Of a stretch of 7,639 bases of DNA, positions 4,607-7,639 are shown in pieces (position 1 is the stretch's first letter; each line of letters opens with the position of its first letter). The notes below the pieces were generated by a model that ran no database searches, was not told the DNA's origin, and was given only the letters and a program-made list of their open reading frames with translations. Source of the stretch: JAGOTP01 sp964415465 (GTDB taxonomy: Bacteria > Patescibacteriota > Patescibacteriia > 2-12-FULL-60-25); the NCBI GenBank assembly GCA_964415465.1, contig CAYQAL010000035.1:1-7639 (forward strand), given 5' to 3'. Both the position numbers and the translations under genes were made by a program.

Positions 4607-4635
4607 TTGCAGAAATAAGCAAATAAATGTATAAT
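4607..4635 (+). promoter_or_regulatory. Promoter of the binding-protein gene
   Basis: TTGCAG (4607-4612), an exact 17-bp spacer and a consensus TATAAT (4630-4635). It is the best sigma-70-type promoter in the window. Initiation near 4642 leaves a leader of about 29 nt ending in a 13-base pyrimidine run before the ATG. Confidence 0.72.
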
Positions 4636-4670
4636 TTGCTGTTGGTAGATTAGTATATTCTTTTTCCTCT

Positions 4671-5642
4671 ATGCAACGACACATGCTTATCGTTGGGGGT
4701 ATTCTCTTGTTGGTTGTCATTGGTATCGGGTTGTTTATCCGACGGGTTCCTAAGGCGCCTCAAGTGCAACGGGTGGTGAAAATAGGCTATTTTAACCAAC
4801 ACTTAGGCTCCGTGCCGGTCTTTATCGCGGAAGAAAAAGGCCAGTTGGAAAAATATGGCCTTACCGCAGAGCTTGTGCCTATGGCTTCATCAAACCAAGC
4901 AACGGATGCGCTCGTTCGCGGCGATGTTGATCTCACCTTGATTTCACTGATTCCTGTGTTGAATGCTGAGTCGAAAGATCCCGGAAAGATTAAGCTTGTG
5001 AGTGCTTCCGTCATTAAAAAAGACGGGTCGTTTGACCGCGTGGTCGTGAAGACGGACTCCGGAATTACCTCATTGAAAGATCCAAAACTTCAGAAGATCG
5101 CCGTGTTTCCAGGAACAACGGCTACGAATTTCTTGAGGGCGGAGCTCGCACGCGAAGGAGTCGATGCATCTAAGATTGAGTTTGTGCAGATGCCGCCACA
5201 GAACCAGCTTCCAGCCCTTCAATCTGGTGCGGTGCAGGCAGCGCATTTGCTTGAGCCAATGCTGACAATGACTTTGGCTCAGGGTGGGTATACGGCTGTT
5301 ACAGAAAGTGTTTATGGGTCGGTCTTCGATCAGTCGCCGATTGGTGGATTTGGATTGTCGGCAGCGTTTGCCGAAAAAGAGCCAGAGCTTGCGAAGAAGC
5401 TTGTGTTGGCGATACAAGAAGCGAGTGCCTATGAGTTAGCGCATCCAGATGAAGCGAAGGCGATTATCGCAAGCCGGTTTAACGTAGCGCCGGAAGTTGT
5501 TGCAAAGATGAGTCTGCTGCCATTCGCTCGTTTTGAAGAGCTTGCCCCCGATTTCCTGGATTCATTTGGTGACGTGCTTGTGAATATGGGAGAGATCAAA
5601 ACGAAGCCGGATTTGAAGGCGATGGTGTATCGGGCAAGGTAA
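4671..5642 (+). CDS. NMT1/SsuA-like ABC-transporter substrate-binding protein, membrane-anchored
   Basis: Extracytoplasmic solute-binding protein of the NMT1/THI5/SsuA superfamily (members bind nitrate, taurine, sulfonates or thiamine precursors). After strand VVKIGYF, the hallmark VPVFIAEEKGQLEKYGL (48-64) is followed by ALVRGDVDLTL (80-90). The later repeat of the fold includes LPALQSGAVQAAHLLEPML. Residues 5-23 form one hydrophobic helix followed by RR. There is no lipobox cysteine, and the 323-residue protein has no cysteine at all, so it is probably held at the outer face of the membrane by an uncleaved N-terminal anchor. No permease or ATPase gene lies nearby, so it is an orphan that may serve a transporter elsewhere or act as a sensor. 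It is divergent from the TrmB gene and has a strong promoter and terminator. The ligand is not predictable from sequence alone. Confidence 0.87.
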   Translation: MQRHMLIVGGILLLVVIGIGLFIRRVPKAPQVQRVVKIGYFNQHLGSVPVFIAEEKGQLEKYGLTAELVPMASSNQATDALVRGDVDLTLISLIPVLNAESKDPGKIKLVSASVIKKDGSFDRVVVKTDSGITSLKDPKLQKIAVFPGTTATNFLRAELAREGVDASKIEFVQMPPQNQLPALQSGAVQAAHLLEPMLTMTLAQGGYTAVTESVYGSVFDQSPIGGFGLSAAFAEKEPELAKKLVLAIQEASAYELAHPDEAKAIIASRFNVAPEVVAKMSLLPFARFEELAPDFLDSFGDVLVNMGEIKTKPDLKAMVYRAR

Positions 5643-5655
5643 GCTCGGTGGAGCT

Positions 5656-5695
5656 AAAACACCCCTCTCACGCTTGAATACGAGAGGGGTGTTTT
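5656..5695 (+). terminator. Strong intrinsic terminator after the binding-protein gene
   Basis: AAAACACCCCTCTC (5656-5669) and GAGAGGGGTGTTTT (5682-5695) form a perfect 14-bp stem with a 12-nt loop. A and T runs at the two ends make it potentially bidirectional. It starts 13 bp after the stop codon. Confidence 0.9.
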
Positions 5696-5752
5696 GATTT
5701 CCGCTTCTTCTTTTCTCGCTTCTCCTGTACATAGGGAGAGTGAAAAAACGCT

Positions 5753-6049
5753 ATGACTCCTGAAGCCCTTATCCGTCTGGCGGAACTGGACGAGTCCATT
5801 TGTTGGACGATCGATTTACATGAATCTCTGTTACAGATTGATCCTACTAGGCACGTCGCTCAAGCCATAAAAGATGCTCAAAAGTCCGGGACAGAAGTAG
5901 TAAAGATCATTCATGGTCGTGGGGCTGGTATCCTCCAGGAGAAGATAAGAAGGTTTTTAGAGAAAGAACGAAGACAAGAACGTATCGCTTATTTTCGGGC
6001 ATCAGATCGACTAGACGAGATTGGGGCCGTTTTATACGTTGCACTGTAG
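5753..6049 (+). CDS. Small stand-alone Smr-domain protein
   Basis: A 98-residue protein consisting of little more than an Smr domain, the nuclease-like domain found at the C-terminus of MutS2 and in small stand-alone proteins. WTIDLHES (18-25) carries the conserved DLH motif (D21, H23). IIHGRGAGILQEKIRRFLE (52-70) is the HGRGxGxL motif with its following helix, and GAVLYVAL (91-98) is the final strand. Smr domains have been linked to nicking or cleavage of nucleic acid, including mRNA at stalled ribosomes; the substrate here is unknown. It is the only gene in the window with a purine-rich sequence upstream (AGGGAGAG, 5733-5740), but its spacing of 12 bp to the ATG is long. It lies 57 bp after the terminator of the preceding gene and converges on the CFA synthase gene. 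Confidence 0.85.
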   Translation: MTPEALIRLAELDESICWTIDLHESLLQIDPTRHVAQAIKDAQKSGTEVVKIIHGRGAGILQEKIRRFLEKERRQERIAYFRASDRLDEIGAVLYVAL

Positions 6050-6058
6050 ATACAAGAG

Positions 6059-6084
6059 CGCCTCGAGAATCACTTCTCAAGGCG
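6059..6084. terminator. Hairpin between convergent Smr and CFA-synthase genes
   Basis: CGCCT-c-GAGAA (6059-6069) pairs with TTCTC-a-AGGCG (6074-6084) around a TCAC loop: ten base pairs and one internal mismatch. It sits between two convergent stop codons, as expected of a shared terminator, but neither side has a good T-tract, so termination may be inefficient. Confidence 0.5.
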
Positions 6085-6105
6085 TCCTAAGAATACTCAA
6101 TGGTG

Positions 6106-7224
6106 TTAGACGATACGCTTATAGCCGCCGCGAACGCCTTTCTTGCTCAGCACCACCTGCCACAGTTGGTTATAGCGAGCGCGGAACCCAGCGGCGCAGA
6201 TCAATAAGTAGAAGCGCCACATGCGGTGGAAGCGCTCGCTATAGTTCTTCGAGAGCACTGGCCAAGCAGCTTCCACATTTTTGTACCAAGCCATGAGGGT
6301 CTTGTCGTAATCTGCGCTGAAATTGTGCCAGTCTTCCATCACGAATAGTCCTTCGATTGACTTTCCGATTTGAGCGACTGACGGCAGCATGGAATTTGGG
6401 AAGATATACTTTTCGATCCAAGGATCCGTCGTCGTAACGGAACGCAAACCGCCAATCGTGTGGAGTAGGAAGATGCCATCGTCTTTTAAGCAGCGATGGG
6501 CGACTTCCATGTAGGAACGGTAGTTCTTGTACCCAACGTGTTCGAACATGCCCAGCGAAATGATGTGATCGAACGGCTCATTTACGTCGCGATAGTCCTG
6601 AAGGCGAATCTCAACATCCAAGCCTTTGCAACGTTCACGGGCAAGTTCCATTTGTTCTTTGGAAATGGTCACACCCACGACGGTGGCACCATATTTCTCA
6701 GCGGCAAACTTAGCGAAGCTGCCCCAGCCGCACCCGATATCCAGAATGCGCTGACCGGTCTTCAATCCGATCTTGCGACACACGAGGTCGAGTTTTGCCT
6801 CTTGTGCTTCATCCAGGTTGTTCGCATCTTTCCAGTACCCACAGGTATAGACCATGCGTTTATCGAGCATCGCTTCGTACAAGTCGTTTCCAAGATCGTA
6901 GTGAGCTTCACCAACTTTAAAGGCGCGCTGTTTGTTTTGGCGATTGGTGATCTGTGAGGTGAGCAAGTTGAAAATGAGTTGTGGTGACGGACGAATTTTG
7001 TCTTTGATGCGATGCTCGAGAATGCGATCGATGAATTCATCGATCGCATCACAATCCCACCAGCCATCCATGTAGCTTTCCCCGAGGCCCATCGTTCCTT
7101 CGGCGAGGACGCGACTATAGAATCGTGGATCGTGGACTTTGATGTCCCAAGGACGAGTGCCGTTCAGTTGAATATCGCTCCCTTCGAGGAGGCGTTCAAC
7201 TTGCGCCTGGAAGCGGTCTGTCAT
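6106..7224 (-). CDS. cfa: Cyclopropane-fatty-acyl-phospholipid synthase
   Basis: Transfers a methylene group from S-adenosylmethionine to unsaturated acyl chains of membrane phospholipids. The 372-residue product is full length (E. coli Cfa has 382). HYDLGNDLY (108-116) and VYTCGYW (125-131) precede the SAM-binding glycine loop LDIGCGWGSF (161-170). SLGMFEHVGYKNY (223-235) and HTIGG (255-259) follow. All five residues that hold the active-site bicarbonate in E. coli Cfa are present at a constant offset of 11: C128, E228, H255, I257 and Y306. The ATG at 7224 gives the normal N-terminus MTDRFQAQVERLL; the frame stays open upstream to 7482, but that would overlap gpmI. No Shine-Dalgarno; 17 of the 20 bases before ATG are pyrimidines. 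Monocistronic and divergent from gpmI. Confidence 0.95.
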   Translation of the reverse strand: MTDRFQAQVERLLEGSDIQLNGTRPWDIKVHDPRFYSRVLAEGTMGLGESYMDGWWDCDAIDEFIDRILEHRIKDKIRPSPQLIFNLLTSQITNRQNKQRAFKVGEAHYDLGNDLYEAMLDKRMVYTCGYWKDANNLDEAQEAKLDLVCRKIGLKTGQRILDIGCGWGSFAKFAAEKYGATVVGVTISKEQMELARERCKGLDVEIRLQDYRDVNEPFDHIISLGMFEHVGYKNYRSYMEVAHRCLKDDGIFLLHTIGGLRSVTTTDPWIEKYIFPNSMLPSVAQIGKSIEGLFVMEDWHNFSADYDKTLMAWYKNVEAAWPVLSKNYSERFHRMWRFYLLICAAGFRARYNQLWQVVLSKKGVRGGYKRIV

Positions 7225-7260
7225 GGGTATACGAGAAGAGGAAAAATAATGAAAGATAAT

Positions 7261-7276
7261 TGGCAGCACTCTGCCA
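7261..7276. other. Small inverted repeat between cfa and gpmI
   Basis: TGGCAG (7261-7266) and CTGCCA (7271-7276) form a perfect 6-bp stem with a CACT loop, immediately before the larger hairpin at 7279. It could be an operator half-site pair or the first stem of a gpmI leader structure. Confidence 0.35.
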
Positions 7277-7278
7277 TA

Positions 7279-7317
7279 GAAGCGGCTTTTTGCAAACGGC
7301 CGCTTCGTTTTGTTTTT
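7279..7317 (+). terminator. Terminator-like hairpin with U-tract upstream of gpmI
   Basis: GAAGCGGC (7279-7286) pairs perfectly with GCCGCTTC (7299-7306) around a 12-nt loop and is followed by GTTTTGTTTTT. It has the form of an intrinsic terminator on the plus strand, yet no plus-strand gene ends here. It lies between the divergent cfa and gpmI starts, 34 bp before the gpmI ATG. It could be an attenuator in a gpmI leader, or it could stop antisense transcription leaving the cfa region. Confidence 0.55.
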
Positions 7318-7350
7318 CGAGTTCATGAAGTACCATAGAAGCTCTGATCT

Positions 7351-7639
7351 ATGAAACAACCAACCGGTCCTTGCGTGCTCGTCGTTTTGGATGGCTGGGG
7401 AGCACGCGAAGAAGCGCACCATAACCCAATCGCCGAAGCAAAAACGCCTTTTTTCGACCACCTTTGGAACACCTATCCACACGCGTTGCTTGATGCGAGT
7501 GGAGTTGAGGTGGGGTTACCGCCCGGCCAAATGGGGAATAGTGAGATTGGGCATATGGTGATTGGGTCTGGAATGGTTATTCCAACGGATCTCGTTCGTA
7601 TCCAGGCAGCACTTGATCGAGGGGAAGGGGATACGAATC
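7351..7639 (+). CDS. gpmI: 2,3-bisphosphoglycerate-independent phosphoglycerate mutase, N-terminal part (runs off the right edge)
   Basis: Glycolytic enzyme interconverting 3- and 2-phosphoglycerate with two metal ions, usually manganese, and a phosphoserine intermediate. The 96 visible residues begin MKQPTGPCVLVVLDGWG, with metal-ligand D14 in the DGWG motif. NPIAEAKTPFFDHLW (25-39) is typical. GQMGNSEIGHMVIGSG (59-74) contains the nucleophile S64. LVRIQAAL follows, as in the family. The C-terminal remainder is outside the window. It is divergent from cfa. The ATG at 7351 has no Shine-Dalgarno. A weak -10 such as TACCAT (7331-7336) would give a very short leader of about 8 nt. Confidence 0.95.
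   Translation, partial: MKQPTGPCVLVVLDGWGAREEAHHNPIAEAKTPFFDHLWNTYPHALLDASGVEVGLPPGQMGNSEIGHMVIGSGMVIPTDLVRIQAALDRGEGDTN

Noticed and set aside
6496..6957. 153-codon plus-strand frame inside cfa
   Set aside because: It is antisense to the SAM-binding region of cfa, whose minus-strand reading is unambiguous.
7225..7482. Upstream extension of the cfa frame to 7482
   Set aside because: It would run antisense through the gpmI start and the intergenic hairpins, and the standard CFA N-terminus starts at 7224.
1..7639. CRISPR array, insertion sequence, phage or toxin-antitoxin module
   Set aside because: No regularly spaced repeats, transposase, integrase, terminal inverted repeats or paired small toxin genes were seen on either strand.

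Overview
The window looks like a piece of a small bacterial genome, probably a Patescibacteria/CPR-type organism. This placement is an inference from gene content and architecture and is not proven. It rests on a cysteine-less ribosomal protein L32, a short pyrophosphatase-like protein, a stand-alone Smr protein, a TrmB regulator beside an orphan membrane-anchored binding protein, very compact spacing, and almost no Shine-Dalgarno sequences. All reading frames fit the standard genetic code.

Layout. On the minus strand at the left end sits a ribosome/RNA-processing cluster in the order rpmF (1068-763), nusB (676-116), rnc (95 to beyond base 1). Facing away from rpmF, across a 94-bp regulatory interval with a perfect 8-bp inverted repeat, is ndk (1163-1753), an enlarged nucleoside diphosphate kinase ending in a strong terminator. 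Next comes an Nramp-superfamily metal transporter with altered ion-site motifs (1858-3108). A roughly 330-bp stretch without a convincing gene leads to a tRNA-Phe(GAA) with its own promoter and terminator. A short pyrophosphatase-like gene (3584-3925) overlaps tail to tail with a TrmB-type regulator (4565-3903), which is interrupted by a 100-N assembly gap. The regulator is divergent from a NMT1/SsuA-like binding protein (4671-5642). The 105 bp between them holds a perfect 17-bp palindrome and two well-placed promoters. A terminator separates this from a small Smr-domain gene (5753-6049), which converges on a complete cyclopropane-fatty-acid synthase (7224-6106). Divergent from that is the start of gpmI (7351 to beyond the window).

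How the parts relate. rpmF-nusB-rnc is a coherent ribosome-biogenesis group. The lipid genes that lie beside rpmF and rnc in many bacteria are absent from it. CFA synthase modifies existing phospholipids and so would also work on lipids acquired from outside. The TrmB/binding-protein pair looks like a self-contained sensing or uptake module whose permease and ATPase are encoded elsewhere.

The most notable observations are: (1) L32 has lost all four zinc-ribbon cysteines yet carries a His/Asp-rich tail; (2) most start codons are preceded by a pyrimidine-rich tract instead of a Shine-Dalgarno sequence; (3) the trmB/binding-protein intergenic region has a clear candidate operator; (4) NDK carries two insertions and a C-terminal tail while keeping its catalytic residues.
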